Source: WTFY01 sp964614915 (GTDB lineage: Bacteria; Pseudomonadota; Gammaproteobacteria; UBA4575). Taken from it: a stretch of DNA of 64,000 nucleotides. Where the stretch lies: NCBI GenBank assembly GCA_964614915.1, contig CAZTNC010000011.1, positions 62,001 through 126,000 of the forward strand. Direction: 5' to 3'. Below the pieces are notes generated by a model, which saw nothing but the letters and a program-made list of their open reading frames with translations, did not search any database and was not told the origin of the DNA. This document shows, piece by piece, positions 1-9,752 of the stretch; position 1 is the stretch's first letter; the number at the start of each line of letters is the position of its first letter. A program made the position numbers and the translations under genes.

Positions 1-408
1 GGTCACCAGCTCGATGCTCTTCACACCAAATTCCTCGGTCAGCAGCTGGTGCTGCGCACGCACGTCATCACCGATAGAGATGTCCGGGAAGTCCGCGCCG
101 TTGTCCGGCAACGGGGCATTGTGCGGTGAGGTCGACAGGCCGCTGCCGATCTGGTTGGGCACGATGATGAAGTATTTTTCAGGATCCAGTGCCAGGCCCT
201 TGCCGATGTACGACTCCATGGCCTTGTTGGTCCCGGAAAACATGACCGTGAAGACGACCGCGTTGGTCTTGTCCTCGTTCAGCTCACCGAAACACGCATA
301 GGCCAGTTGGCAGTTGGGCAGGGTTTTGCCGCATTCCAGTTCGAAATCGCCCAGCTCGTACATGGAGTACGGGCCGTGGTTTTCCTGGGAATAATATTCG
401 TTGTCCAT
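1..408 (-). CDS. MetX-family alpha/beta hydrolase, N-terminal part (runs off the left edge)
   Basis: The visible 136 residues begin MDNEYYSQENHGPY and contain the strand-turn pattern of the homoserine O-acetyltransferase (MetX) family of alpha/beta hydrolases, including FSGTNKAMESYIG and the oxyanion-side stretch YFIIVPNQIGSGLSTSP. The ATG is preceded by a GAGGAGA ribosome-binding site at 413-420, which fixes the start. The nucleophile serine, aspartate and histidine lie outside the window, so activity cannot be judged. True MetX proteins act in methionine synthesis, but many relatives are uncharacterised acyltransferases or hydrolases, and the N-terminus here is not diagnostic. The gene is transcribed leftward and alone in view. 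Confidence 0.75.
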   Translation of the reverse strand, partial: MDNEYYSQENHGPYSMYELGDFELECGKTLPNCQLAYACFGELNEDKTNAVVFTVMFSGTNKAMESYIGKGLALDPEKYFIIVPNQIGSGLSTSPHNAPLPDNGADFPDISIGDDVRAQHQLLTEEFGVKSIELVT

Positions 409-654
409 TCGCGTCTCCTCGCTTCAGCGTCGATGTATTTTGATTGTTGTAAGACGACCACCGGCAAGCCAGGCCAGGCGGCGCGCTTTCAGAACACTGA
501 TTTTAGCACTCGATTGCGAAGGGCTTGCAAATGAATAGGTGCCGTGTCCGGATTGGGGGTGCCTTGCAGGGAATGGACACGATGCCGGTCACAGACCGAG
601 GGCGGATCCGGCCCTCGAATGCGCGGGTGTTGCGATGCGGAAGGAGCGTGCGAC

Positions 655-1050
655 CTACTGGTAGGCGCCGGCTCTTTGCAATACCTCGATCTCGTAGCCG
701 TCCGGGTCCTTCATGAAGAAGAACTTTGCGATCACTTCCCCGCCGGGGGCGAAGGAGACGACGTCCTGGGGCTCATAACCGAGCGCCTTGATACGTTCAT
801 GCTCTGCATCGACGTCGTCCACGCACAGCGCGATGTGCCCGTAGCCGTTGCCGTGGGAGTAGGGCTCCGTTCGACCCTTGTTCAGGGTCAGCTCGATCTC
901 GAAATCGTTCTCGTCGTTGCCCAGGTACACCAGGGCGAAGTCGTCAAAATCCAGATAGCGTTTTTCCTTGATGTTGAACGCCTTCTCGTAAAAGGCCTTG
1001 GAGCGCTCGACATCCAGAACACGGATCATTGAATGAATCATTTTAGCCAT
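655..1050 (-). CDS. gloA: lactoylglutathione lyase (glyoxalase I)
   Basis: A 131-residue protein of the vicinal oxygen chelate fold, the usual length for bacterial glyoxalase I (E. coli GloA is 135). It isomerises the hemithioacetal of methylglyoxal and glutathione to S-lactoylglutathione in the cytosol. The four metal ligands line up with those of E. coli GloA: His6, Glu53 in IELT, His72 in GHIAL and Glu122 in GYEIEV. The pattern SKAFYEKAFN near residue 17 and the KDPDGYEIE end are family hallmarks. It is monocistronic, with about 250 bp of non-coding sequence downstream. A related VOC dioxygenase is possible but the complete ligand set favours glyoxalase I. Confidence 0.9.
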   Translation of the reverse strand: MAKMIHSMIRVLDVERSKAFYEKAFNIKEKRYLDFDDFALVYLGNDENDFEIELTLNKGRTEPYSHGNGYGHIALCVDDVDAEHERIKALGYEPQDVVSFAPGGEVIAKFFFMKDPDGYEIEVLQRAGAYQ

Positions 1051-1167
1051 AACCGTACACCATCAATTCGTGGAATCTCATAGCTGAAACTGCCCGTGCA
1101 GTCCCGCACTCTCCATTGTAAGCCTTTGCCCACGAGGTATCCACAGCGCCCCCGTCCGGTCAAGGCA

Positions 1168-1197
1168 TTGTGCCGTGCGGCTGTTTCCTGCTATACA
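1168..1197 (+). promoter_or_regulatory. putative sigma-70 promoter of aroE
   Basis: TTGTGC at 1168-1173 and TATACA at 1192-1197 are separated by 18 bp. A transcript starting near 1204 would leave about 30 nt before the GTG at 1235 and would begin downstream of the alternative GTG at 1175. This supports the shorter AroE. It is a consensus match only. Confidence 0.35.
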
Positions 1198-1234
1198 GGC
1201 AGTACTTCGTAACACGCCCATTCTGTCAAGCCGA

Positions 1235-2071
1235 GTGACCCCTGAACCCGACCACTACGCCGTCATCGGCAACCCGATTGCCCACAGCCGCTCGCCCGAG
1301 ATCCACCAGCTGTTTGCTGACCAGACCGGGGAACACATTCGCTACGAGAAGATCCTCGCAGAACGCGACGGCTTCAAGGACGTCGTGCGCCGGTTTTTCG
1401 ATGCCGGAGGCCGTGGCCTGAACGTGACCCTGCCGTTCAAGGGCGATGCCTTTGAATGGGTCGACCAGCGAACGGATCTGGCCGAGCATGCCGGGGCCGT
1501 CAACACGCTCATCGCACAGGACGACGGCACCTGCCTGGGGGCCAACACCGACGGCATCGGGCTGTTGCGCGACCTGAAGAAATCCCTGCGCCTGTCCATC
1601 CAGGACACGCGCATCCTGATCCTCGGGGCAGGTGGGGCCACGCGCGGCATCCTCGAGCCCCTGCTGCAGGAGAAGCCCGCCGTGCTGCTGGTTGCCAACC
1701 GCACGCCCGAGCGCGCCGAGGTACTTGCAGAACACTTTCGAGCGTACGGCCCAATCCGCGGCTGCGGCCTTGGCGCCATCGAACCCGGGCCCTACGATCT
1801 GATCATGCACGCCACCTCGGCGGCCCTGCAAGACCAGGACCTTGGCCTGCCGGGCACCCTCATCGGATCACAGACCCGCTGCTACGACCTCCTCTACAGC
1901 GACACTGACACCCCGTTCATGCACTGGGCCAAGGCACAGGGCGCGTCGCAGGTCACGGACGGCTTCGGCATGCTGCTCGAGCAGGCCGCTGAGTCCTTCT
2001 ACCTGTGGCGCGGCAAGCGACCGGATACCGCCATGGCCCGAAACTACCTGCGCCCGAACACGCCGCCCTGA
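1235..2071 (+). CDS. aroE: shikimate dehydrogenase
   Basis: AroE reduces 3-dehydroshikimate to shikimate with NADPH, the fourth step of chorismate synthesis. The protein shows the substrate-binding AVIGNPIAHSRSPEIHQLF at its N-terminus, the catalytic lysine in NVTLPFKGDAF, NTDGIGLL, and the Rossmann loop LGAGGATRGIL. I chose the GTG at 1235, giving 278 residues (E. coli has 272), because homology begins just after it and a promoter-like sequence overlaps the earlier GTG at 1175; the 298-residue form cannot be excluded. The stop overlaps the ubiA start by one base, so the two are probably translationally coupled. Confidence 0.93.
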   Translation: MTPEPDHYAVIGNPIAHSRSPEIHQLFADQTGEHIRYEKILAERDGFKDVVRRFFDAGGRGLNVTLPFKGDAFEWVDQRTDLAEHAGAVNTLIAQDDGTCLGANTDGIGLLRDLKKSLRLSIQDTRILILGAGGATRGILEPLLQEKPAVLLVANRTPERAEVLAEHFRAYGPIRGCGLGAIEPGPYDLIMHATSAALQDQDLGLPGTLIGSQTRCYDLLYSDTDTPFMHWAKAQGASQVTDGFGMLLEQAAESFYLWRGKRPDTAMARNYLRPNTPP

Positions 2072-2964
2072 TGACCGGCAACTTGTCCTCCGCACCGTCC
2101 CACCGCGTGCTCCTGTATGCCAAGCTCATTCGCCTGGACAAGCCGATCGGCATCTACCTGCTGCTGTGGCCGGCCCTGTGGGCGCTGGTGCTGGCGGCCC
2201 GCGGCATGCCCGACCTCGCCATCCTGACCGTGTTCGTGCTGGGTGTGGTGCTGATGCGCTCGGCAGGCTGTGCCATCAATGATTTTGCCGATCGCGAGAT
2301 CGACCCCCACGTCGCAAGAACCCGCGATCGCCCGCTCGCAAGCGGTGCCCTGGCACCTCGCGAAGCGGTGTGGATTGCCGCGGTCCTGTCGGCACTCGCG
2401 CTGGGGCTTGCCGTGCTGGTGCTGAACGGCCTGACGATCGCACTGGCCCTCGCAGCCGGGGCGCTGGCGGCGAGCTACCCGTTCATGAAAAGGCTGCACT
2501 CGCTGCCGCAGGTCCACCTGGGGGTGGCCTTTGCCTGGTCCGTGCCGATGGCGTTCACGGCCATCACCGGGACCTGGCCGGGGACGCTGGCCTGGCTTGT
2601 GTTCGCGGCCGCGATCGTGTGGACCGTGGCCTACGACACCATGTACGCGATTGCGGACCGCGAGGACGACCTCAAGCTCGGCATCAAGTCCACGGCGATC
2701 CTGTTCGGTCGGGCAGACCGCCTTGCCGTCGGCCTGATGCAGACGCTGGTGATCCTGATGCTGGCGGGTGCGGGTGTGCTGGGCGGACTGGGTCCGGCCT
2801 ACTACGTTTCCCTTGTCCTGGGTGCTGCACTGTTCGTCTACCAGCAGTGGCTGCTTCGAGGGAGAGAACCTGCTCGCTGCCTGCGCGCCTTTCTGAACAA
2901 CCAGTACTTCGGCCTGGTGGTTTTCCTCGGCATCGCATCGCATTACGGCCTGTCCCTGCCCTGA
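2071..2964 (+). CDS. ubiA: 4-hydroxybenzoate octaprenyltransferase
   Basis: An integral membrane prenyltransferase that attaches the polyprenyl tail to 4-hydroxybenzoate in ubiquinone synthesis. Both Mg-diphosphate aspartate motifs are present: NDFADREIDPHVARTRDRPL in the first half and DREDDLKLGIKS in the second, within about eight to nine hydrophobic segments. The length, 297 residues, matches the family (about 290). The ATG overlaps the aroE stop (ATGA type), and this start agrees with the family N-terminus (LIRLDKPIG). It lies in a row with aroE and the biotin genes, although no ubiC is seen. Confidence 0.95.
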   Translation: MTGNLSSAPSHRVLLYAKLIRLDKPIGIYLLLWPALWALVLAARGMPDLAILTVFVLGVVLMRSAGCAINDFADREIDPHVARTRDRPLASGALAPREAVWIAAVLSALALGLAVLVLNGLTIALALAAGALAASYPFMKRLHSLPQVHLGVAFAWSVPMAFTAITGTWPGTLAWLVFAAAIVWTVAYDTMYAIADREDDLKLGIKSTAILFGRADRLAVGLMQTLVILMLAGAGVLGGLGPAYYVSLVLGAALFVYQQWLLRGREPARCLRAFLNNQYFGLVVFLGIASHYGLSLP

Positions 2965-3021
2965 ATGTCCCGGGCGCCATGTGCGTGCCGGAAAAAAACG
3001 GGCAAGGCAGACGGGGTTCGC

Positions 3022-3027
3022 TATAAT
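3022..3027 (+). promoter_or_regulatory. -10 element upstream of bioB
   Basis: A perfect TATAAT lies 36 bp before the bioB ATG, in the 99-bp gap after ubiA. No convincing -35 box sits 17 bp upstream (the bases there read CGGGCA), so it may need an activator or be weak. No clear BirA palindrome was found by eye. Confidence 0.45.
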
Positions 3028-3063
3028 TCCGTGAGTCCGCCCGAAACCAGGAGATCCGAACGG

Positions 3064-4062
3064 ATGCCCGAGTTCCCCTCAGACCCGCAAACGATCCGCC
3101 ACGACTGGCAGCGCGAGGAAGTGCTGGCCCTGTATGCGCTGCCCTTCAACGACCTGCTGTACCGGGCCCACGGCACATTTCGCATCTGGCACGACCCCAA
3201 CAAGGTCCAGATCAGCACCCTGCTGTCCATCAAGACCGGCGCCTGTCCCGAGGACTGCGCCTACTGCCCGCAAAGCGGCCACTACGACACCGACATCGAG
3301 CCTGAACGCCTGCTGTCCCTGGAGGAGATCGAAGAGAGCGCCGCCGCTGCCAAGGCGAGCGGGGCCTCGCGATTTTGCATGGGTGCCGCCTGGCGCAATC
3401 CCACCGACAAGCACCTGGACCAGGTGATCGGGATGATCGGCGCGGTGCGCGATGCAGGACTTGAAACCTGCATGACGCTCGGCATGCTCACCAAACCCCA
3501 GGCGATGCGCCTGAAGGCGGCGGGGCTGGACTACTACAACCACAACCTCGACACCTCGCCCGAGTTCTACGGCAACATCATCACGACCCGCACCTACCAG
3601 GACCGCCTCGATACCCTGGACCACGTGCGCGAAGCCGGCATCCACGTCTGTTGCGGCGGCATCATCGGCATGGGGGAATCCCGCGAGGACCGCACCGGCC
3701 TGCTGCTGCAGCTGGCCTGCATGCCCGAGCACCCCGAATCCGTGCCCATCAACATGCTGGTACAGATCAAGGGCACCCCCCTGCATGGCATGGAGGAACT
3801 CGACCCCTTCGAATTCGTGCGCACCATCGCGGTGGCGCGCATCCTGATGCCGCGCGCCTACGTGCGCCTGTCCGCCGGGCGCGAGGCCATGAACGAGCAA
3901 ACCCAGGCGCTGTGCTTTTTCGCCGGCGCCAATTCCGTTTTCTACGGGGACACCCTGCTGACCGCCAAGAATCCCGCCCCGCACAAGGATCAGGTGCTGT
4001 TTGCACGCCTCGGCATCGAGGCGGACCGCCTGCCCATCCCGCAGGCGGCAGACACGGCCTGA
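3064..4062 (+). CDS. bioB: biotin synthase
   Basis: A radical SAM enzyme that inserts sulfur into dethiobiotin, the last step of biotin synthesis. The SAM-binding 4Fe-4S cysteines are Cys61, Cys65 and Cys68 in GACPEDCAYCPQSG. Further family signatures are YYNHNLDTSPEFY, GGIIGMGES and the sulfur-donor cluster region RLSAGRE near the C-terminus. It has 332 residues (E. coli 346). The ATG at 3064 has AGGAG at 3049-3053, which decides it over upstream in-frame codons. bioF follows after 12 bp. The rest of the bio pathway (bioA, bioC, bioD, bioH) is not in the window. Confidence 0.97.
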   Translation: MPEFPSDPQTIRHDWQREEVLALYALPFNDLLYRAHGTFRIWHDPNKVQISTLLSIKTGACPEDCAYCPQSGHYDTDIEPERLLSLEEIEESAAAAKASGASRFCMGAAWRNPTDKHLDQVIGMIGAVRDAGLETCMTLGMLTKPQAMRLKAAGLDYYNHNLDTSPEFYGNIITTRTYQDRLDTLDHVREAGIHVCCGGIIGMGESREDRTGLLLQLACMPEHPESVPINMLVQIKGTPLHGMEELDPFEFVRTIAVARILMPRAYVRLSAGREAMNEQTQALCFFAGANSVFYGDTLLTAKNPAPHKDQVLFARLGIEADRLPIPQAADTA

Positions 4063-4074
4063 GCCTCTCGCAGC

Positions 4075-5238
<1,164 letters not shown>

Positions 5239-5268
5239 TCGAACATCACGCCCCCGTGCGAAGGACGT

Positions 5269-5679
5269 TCAGCGTGCAGCGTCTGCCTGCATCCAGTTGT
5301 CCGTGGCCAGGCCCGGGATGTCGACAAAACGGTGCGGGGTGGAAGTAATCAACGGCACGTCCAAGGACAGGGCATGGGCAACCACCCACAACTCATGGGC
5401 ACCGAAATCGGGCACCGCCCATTCAGTGCCGGCGCAAAGACCCGCATAGACTCTGGCGACCTGCTCATCGAGCGCCAGCACAGCCACAGCACCCAGAAAA
5501 TCCAGCACAGCCGCATGATTTCGGGCGCGCCTGGAATCCACCGAGTGATGCACACCGGCATACAGCTCGCCTGCGGTGACGGCCGAGACCCGGCACTCCT
5601 GGATCGGTGCACGGGGGATCACCTGCGGAGAGCGCATCAGCAGGTGCACGCAGTGTTCGACGTCCAGCAGACAGGGCAT
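5269..5679 (-). CDS. vapC: PIN-domain VapC-like toxin, with altered catalytic positions
   Basis: A 136-residue PIN-domain protein of the VapC family, whose active members are Mg-dependent RNases that cut tRNA or rRNA. The first two acidic positions are kept (Asp6 in LLDVEHC, Glu38 in SAVTAGELYAG), and the AHALSLDVPLITS strand is typical. The third position, normally Asp in IGxxDxxIAAHA, is glutamate here (Glu96 in FGAHELWVVAHA), and the usual Asn/Asp-Arg-Glu-Phe turn reads TPHRF. The start ATG overlaps the vapB stop (ATGA), the usual coupled toxin-antitoxin layout. It may be weakened or inactive. Confidence 0.8.
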   Translation of the reverse strand: MPCLLDVEHCVHLLMRSPQVIPRAPIQECRVSAVTAGELYAGVHHSVDSRRARNHAAVLDFLGAVAVLALDEQVARVYAGLCAGTEWAVPDFGAHELWVVAHALSLDVPLITSTPHRFVDIPGLATDNWMQADAAR

Positions 5680-5936
5680 CAGCCGGATTCCTCAGAAGAT
5701 CCTGCCGGGGGAACCCGGGCATGGAATTCCAGCACGTCCGGCCCCAGGCTCCCGTAGGGCCGGCTCGAGCCGGCCCAGTAGGCCTCCCAGTCCGAAAAGC
5801 GCGGGCTCAGGATCAGGTGGCGACCCACCCTGCGCACGTACACCTCGCCGCAGCCCTCGGGGAAACGGAATTTTTTCGGCAGGCGCACCGCCTGCGAGGG
5901 ACCGGACATGAAAACTTTCGCAGTATCCTGTTTCAT
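5679..5936 (-). CDS. vapB: VapB-type antitoxin (SpoVT/AbrB fold)
   Basis: An 85-residue protein beginning with the swapped-hairpin DNA-binding signature TAKVFMSGPSQAVRLPKKFR, characteristic of VapB antitoxins. The C-terminal half, which in this family wraps around the toxin, contains DWEAYWAG and is rich in Pro, Ser and Glu. It should bind VapC and repress its own promoter. The AT-rich DNA just upstream (5981-6014) is the likely operator. It lies immediately downstream of and convergent with bioF, suggesting insertion after the biotin operon. Confidence 0.85.
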   Translation of the reverse strand: MKQDTAKVFMSGPSQAVRLPKKFRFPEGCGEVYVRRVGRHLILSPRFSDWEAYWAGSSRPYGSLGPDVLEFHARVPPAGSSEESG

Positions 5937-5980
5937 GGCTGCAGACCCGTGGATTGATGAACAGACAGACCGCAGTCTAG

Positions 5981-6014
5981 CATAGATACATATTTAATAT
6001 ATATACTTTACATA
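5981..6014 (-). promoter_or_regulatory. AT-rich promoter/operator region of vapBC
   Basis: This stretch is nearly all A and T in a GC-rich setting. It carries two TACATA repeats (5987-5992 and 6009-6014), 22 bp apart, about two helical turns. That spacing suits binding of two AbrB-type dimers. Promoter boxes cannot be assigned with certainty. Confidence 0.35.
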
Positions 6015-6110
6015 CAACCCGCACAGCAGCACGCGGCCGCGCGGCCAAACGGGTCAACAGGGACGGGTTCTTGGGTGGTTGTGCGGGTTCCGGCGGGGCC
6101 GGGTACGGGG

Positions 6111-8396
6111 TCAGGGCGTCTTGCGGTCCGCGAACATCAGCAGGGCCGGCAGCAGCAGGAAGTCGGCCGCCAGTGCGAAGCTGACCGTGATGGCGACCAT
6201 CAGCCCGAGCACCCAGCTGAGCTGGAATCCCGAGGCCGTGAACACCAGGAAGCCTGCCACGAGAACGGCGGTGGTCACCCACAGCGCCTGGCCGGTGGTG
6301 CGAAAGGCGTAGCGCACCGAGTCGGGGGCCGCCTCGCCCTCACGCCTCGCCTTCAGGTACTTGCTGAGGAAATGAATGGTGTCGTCGACCACGATCCCGA
6401 AGGAGATGGCGATGACGACCGTGGAGACCAGGCCAATTTGCCCCACCAGGTGGCCCCACAGGCCGAAGCTCATGAGTGCCGGGACAAAGTTGGGCAACAG
6501 GCTGATCAGGCCGATGCGGACACTCCTGAACACCGCGATCAGGAGTACGGAGATCAGGATCATGGCGCCGATGATGCCGACCATCATGCTGCTGACATTG
6601 CGGTCCGACATGTGGGCGAAGATCATGCTGATCCCCGAAGCCTCGCCGGCCAGCCCCGGCGATTCCGCTTCAAGCCAGGCCTGTGCCCGCGCATCCAGTT
6701 CGCGCAGGTCGCGGGAGGATGCGTTCTCGATGGTCACGGACATGCGGGTCGCGGACTTGGCGACATCGATGCGGTCGTTGAGGTCGCTGCCGAACGGGAT
6801 CGAGAGCTCGTACAGCAGCAGGTACTGGGCGGCCAACGCCGCATCCTCAGGCAGGCGCTCGAAGGCCGGGTCATCACCGTGCATGTTCTTGTTGAGGCGC
6901 TTCATGATGTCCGAGAAGGCCTGCACGTGGGTGACCCCGGGCTGTGTCCGGTACCACTCGGCAAAGGCCTCGACCTTTTGCAGGTAGGCGGGGTCGGTGA
7001 TGCCGCCCTCGCGCCCCGATTGCAGCGAGTATTCCAGCTTGTCCAGCCCGGTCAGGTTCTGGGTGATGAAGTCGGCATCGCGCCGGAACTCGTAGCGCTC
7101 ATCGAAGAACTCCACCAGGTTGTCGCCCAGCTGGATCCGGGGCACACCCGTGATCAGGACTGCTGCCGCCAATGCCACGACCCAGAACAGTTCCTTGTGG
7201 CGGGTGACCACGAACTCGGCAAAGCCTTCCATGAGCGCGCTGCTGCGAGGCTGCGCGCCCGCACTGCGCAATGGCAGCACGGAAAGCAGGGCCGGCAGGA
7301 ACGTCATGGAGTAGACAAAGGCGCACAGCACGCCAAAGGCCACCCAGTTGCCGAGCACATGGAACGGGGGCGAATCGGAAGTATTCAGCGTCAGAAAACC
7401 GATGGCGGTGGTCAGCGAGGTCAGAAACACCGGGTAGGCATTGATGTGCATCGATTCCAGGATGGCCGCACGCTTGTCGAGGCCACGTTGCAGGCCCTGC
7501 AGCACGTTGCTGATGATGTGGATGGAGTCCGCGATCGCGATCACCATCACGATCACCGGGATGCCCGAGTTGGTCGGACTGATCAGCACGCCGCTCCAGC
7601 CGGCGGTCCCCATGGTGCTGTTGACGGCGAACATGACGATCGCAACGATGGCCACCGTGCCCGCAATCGAGCGCAGCAGGAGCGCCGACAGGCCCACAAT
7701 GACCACGAACACGATCGGCAGCAGGGTCTCAAGATCGTCCTGGGTGGCCTCGGAAAATGCCTGGTTCTGCACCACGAAGCCGGTCGTGTAGTAGCCGAGA
7801 CCGGGATGGGCCGTGCGTGCCTCATCCAGGATCCCCTGCAGGGTGTCCGTAATTTCGATCACCTGCTGGTCCGGGTTGTCCGCCAGCACGAAGTCGACGA
7901 CCACCGAGGCCACGCGCCCGTCCCGGGACACCAGGCGCCCGGCGATATCGGCATCGCCCAGCGCGATGGCCTCGACGCGCTCAAGGGCGGCAGCGTCCAT
8001 GGACAGGGCATCCTCTACCAGCGGCGCTACGATCAGGTCGTCGCCGTCCGCCTCGCTGTGACTGTAGTTGGTCAACGATGTGACCCGGCTCGAATACGGC
8101 AGCTGCCAGACCGCCTCGGTCAGCGACTCGACCGCATCCAGCGTCTCGGGCTCGAACACCGAACCCTCCTGCACGGCCACCGCGATCAGCAGGTTGTAGG
8201 ACTCCGTGTAGGTGGCCTCCAGCGCATCGAAGGCCATGAGCTGGGGGTTGTCATCGCTGAACAGGATACGGTAGTCGTTGGAGACCGTGAGAAACTGCGC
8301 ACCGGCGGTCATCGCCAGCATGACCAAGGTGGCCAGACCCACGACCCACCAGCGATAGTCCAGCAGGGTGGTCGTGTAGCGGTCAAGCAGGCCCAC
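6111..8396 (-). CDS. RND-superfamily (MMPL type) exporter
   Basis: A 761-residue inner-membrane protein with the duplicated MMPL/Patched architecture: one helix at 15-35, a large periplasmic domain (about 45-215), five helices (about 223-385), then a repeat with a helix near 415-435, a second periplasmic domain and a terminal five-helix bundle. The proton-relay signature FGIVVDDTIHFLSKYL is present in the second bundle. Such proteins export lipids, hopanoids or hydrophobic compounds using the proton gradient. It starts with GTG five bases after the stop of the MpaB-like oxygenase gene, so the two form an operon. The substrate is unknown and may be the oxygenase product or its membrane target. 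Confidence 0.85.
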   Translation of the reverse strand: MGLLDRYTTTLLDYRWWVVGLATLVMLAMTAGAQFLTVSNDYRILFSDDNPQLMAFDALEATYTESYNLLIAVAVQEGSVFEPETLDAVESLTEAVWQLPYSSRVTSLTNYSHSEADGDDLIVAPLVEDALSMDAAALERVEAIALGDADIAGRLVSRDGRVASVVVDFVLADNPDQQVIEITDTLQGILDEARTAHPGLGYYTTGFVVQNQAFSEATQDDLETLLPIVFVVIVGLSALLLRSIAGTVAIVAIVMFAVNSTMGTAGWSGVLISPTNSGIPVIVMVIAIADSIHIISNVLQGLQRGLDKRAAILESMHINAYPVFLTSLTTAIGFLTLNTSDSPPFHVLGNWVAFGVLCAFVYSMTFLPALLSVLPLRSAGAQPRSSALMEGFAEFVVTRHKELFWVVALAAAVLITGVPRIQLGDNLVEFFDERYEFRRDADFITQNLTGLDKLEYSLQSGREGGITDPAYLQKVEAFAEWYRTQPGVTHVQAFSDIMKRLNKNMHGDDPAFERLPEDAALAAQYLLLYELSIPFGSDLNDRIDVAKSATRMSVTIENASSRDLRELDARAQAWLEAESPGLAGEASGISMIFAHMSDRNVSSMMVGIIGAMILISVLLIAVFRSVRIGLISLLPNFVPALMSFGLWGHLVGQIGLVSTVVIAISFGIVVDDTIHFLSKYLKARREGEAAPDSVRYAFRTTGQALWVTTAVLVAGFLVFTASGFQLSWVLGLMVAITVSFALAADFLLLPALLMFADRKTP

Positions 8397-8401
8397 GGGG
8401 T

Positions 8402-9571
8402 TTACCAGTCCCCGGATTTGGATGAGTATACGTGGTCCGGCAACTTGTAGCTGATGCCCACATCATCGTACTGCGAGATATCTAGGACCTGGGCAAAGTT
8501 TTCCGCCTTGATCGATTTCTTGTCCCGGCGCATGCGGTCGATGGCCTGCAGGAACTTCCACTTGTACAGCGAGGTCACCTTCCCCTTTTTCGGAAACCTC
8601 AGCTGGTCCGCCATCTCGTGCCCGAGCAGCGAGCGCCCGATCCCGTAGGCCAGGCTCTTGACCGCCCTGGCTTCCCGGGGGGATTCGATGTTCGCCACCA
8701 CGGGGATGGCATTGATCAGCGAGTTCGCCATAATCACGGAATCCAGTGTCGGCGGGGGCTCGCACATCAGGCCGATGTCCAGCAGGTGCGCCGCCTCTTC
8801 CCGGTTGGTGAAGAGGATGGATTCCGGCACCCCCATCAGGTAGCCCGTGTAGCGCCACAGGCGCATCACGCTCTCTTCCTGCTCGCTGGTGTACTGGGCG
8901 CCGATCAGGGTCGAGTGCTGCAGCAGCCGCAACGAGAACACGACGCTTGCAAGGCCCAGGTGGGCCGCACTCACCGGCACACCCCAGGAATCCTTGTGCC
9001 AGTCCTGGCAGGGTCCCATCAGCCGTCTCACCTGGCCATGGACAAAGCGTACCCGCATGGTGGTCTTCCAGCCTTCCCCGTCACGTTCCAGCCCGCCGGG
9101 GAAAAAGATCTCCATCAGGTGGCGGTTGTTCTGCCGCAAGCGCCGGTCGCCCGGCCCGCGCGTCACCCGCCCGGTGATGTTGAATGATTTGGCGATCAGC
9201 GTGGTGAAGCCTTCGATCAGTACCCCGCAGACGAAAGCCACCAGCATGTTGTTCACTTCCGTGTAGAAGACCCGCGCGGCCGGCTCAAAGTCCTTGTAGT
9301 CGCACCAGGGAGGCGGCGTGTTGACCTGCTCGAAAAAATCACGCAGGGCCTGGGGGGCCTTGCGTAATTCATCGTCGTCTCGTTCGATTCCGGCACCGAC
9401 GAAGCGGTGCAGTTCCGGCGTCGGCAGGTCGGCAATTTCGGCCAGCACAGGATCCAGCAGGGGGTCGCCGATCAGGGTGTGGCGCACGTAGTTGTCGGCG
9501 GCGGCCGCATCCTGTTCGCGGGCCTCCTGGTAGCCCTTGTCGTATGCGAATGGAACGGTAATCTCGTTCAT
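8402..9571 (-). CDS. MpaB/DUF2236-family oxygenase
   Basis: A 389-residue protein of the DUF2236 family, which includes rubber oxygenase (Lcp) and fungal MpaB and is largely alpha-helical and haem b binding. Typical features are MRVRFVHGQVRRLM, the SWGVPVSAAHLGLASVVFS stretch, and LWRYTGYLMGVPESILF. Characterised members cleave C=C bonds of isoprenoid chains with O2. No signal peptide is visible, so it should be cytosolic or peripheral on the membrane. It is the first gene of a pair with the MMPL exporter, which hints at work on a membrane lipid. The actual substrate is not known from sequence. Confidence 0.82.
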   Translation of the reverse strand: MNEITVPFAYDKGYQEAREQDAAAADNYVRHTLIGDPLLDPVLAEIADLPTPELHRFVGAGIERDDDELRKAPQALRDFFEQVNTPPPWCDYKDFEPAARVFYTEVNNMLVAFVCGVLIEGFTTLIAKSFNITGRVTRGPGDRRLRQNNRHLMEIFFPGGLERDGEGWKTTMRVRFVHGQVRRLMGPCQDWHKDSWGVPVSAAHLGLASVVFSLRLLQHSTLIGAQYTSEQEESVMRLWRYTGYLMGVPESILFTNREEAAHLLDIGLMCEPPPTLDSVIMANSLINAIPVVANIESPREARAVKSLAYGIGRSLLGHEMADQLRFPKKGKVTSLYKWKFLQAIDRMRRDKKSIKAENFAQVLDISQYDDVGISYKLPDHVYSSKSGDW

Positions 9572-9752
9572 TTTTTATTGTCCCTAGGGCACAGCAACGG
9601 TACCCGTGGCTTTCGGGGCACACCCTCACCCCTGAGCCAAATACTTCCCGCAATCCGGCCACCCCGATTTGGAGGGCCGCTGGAGTCCCTTGAATGATAC
9701 TATCGAACCCGCACAAAATACCATGGCGAGAGAGGAACGCCAGGAGTGCCGC

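Noticed and set aside
598..617. Hairpin GAGGGC/GCCCTC after gloA as a terminator
   Set aside because: The stem is short and no T run follows in the direction of transcription. It may be chance in GC-rich DNA.
6075..8450. A 791-codon open frame on the plus strand opposite the MMPL exporter
   Set aside because: Its product is Arg/His/Gln-rich with no recognisable domain, and the opposite strand encodes a clear RND protein. Long antisense frames are expected in GC-rich coding DNA.
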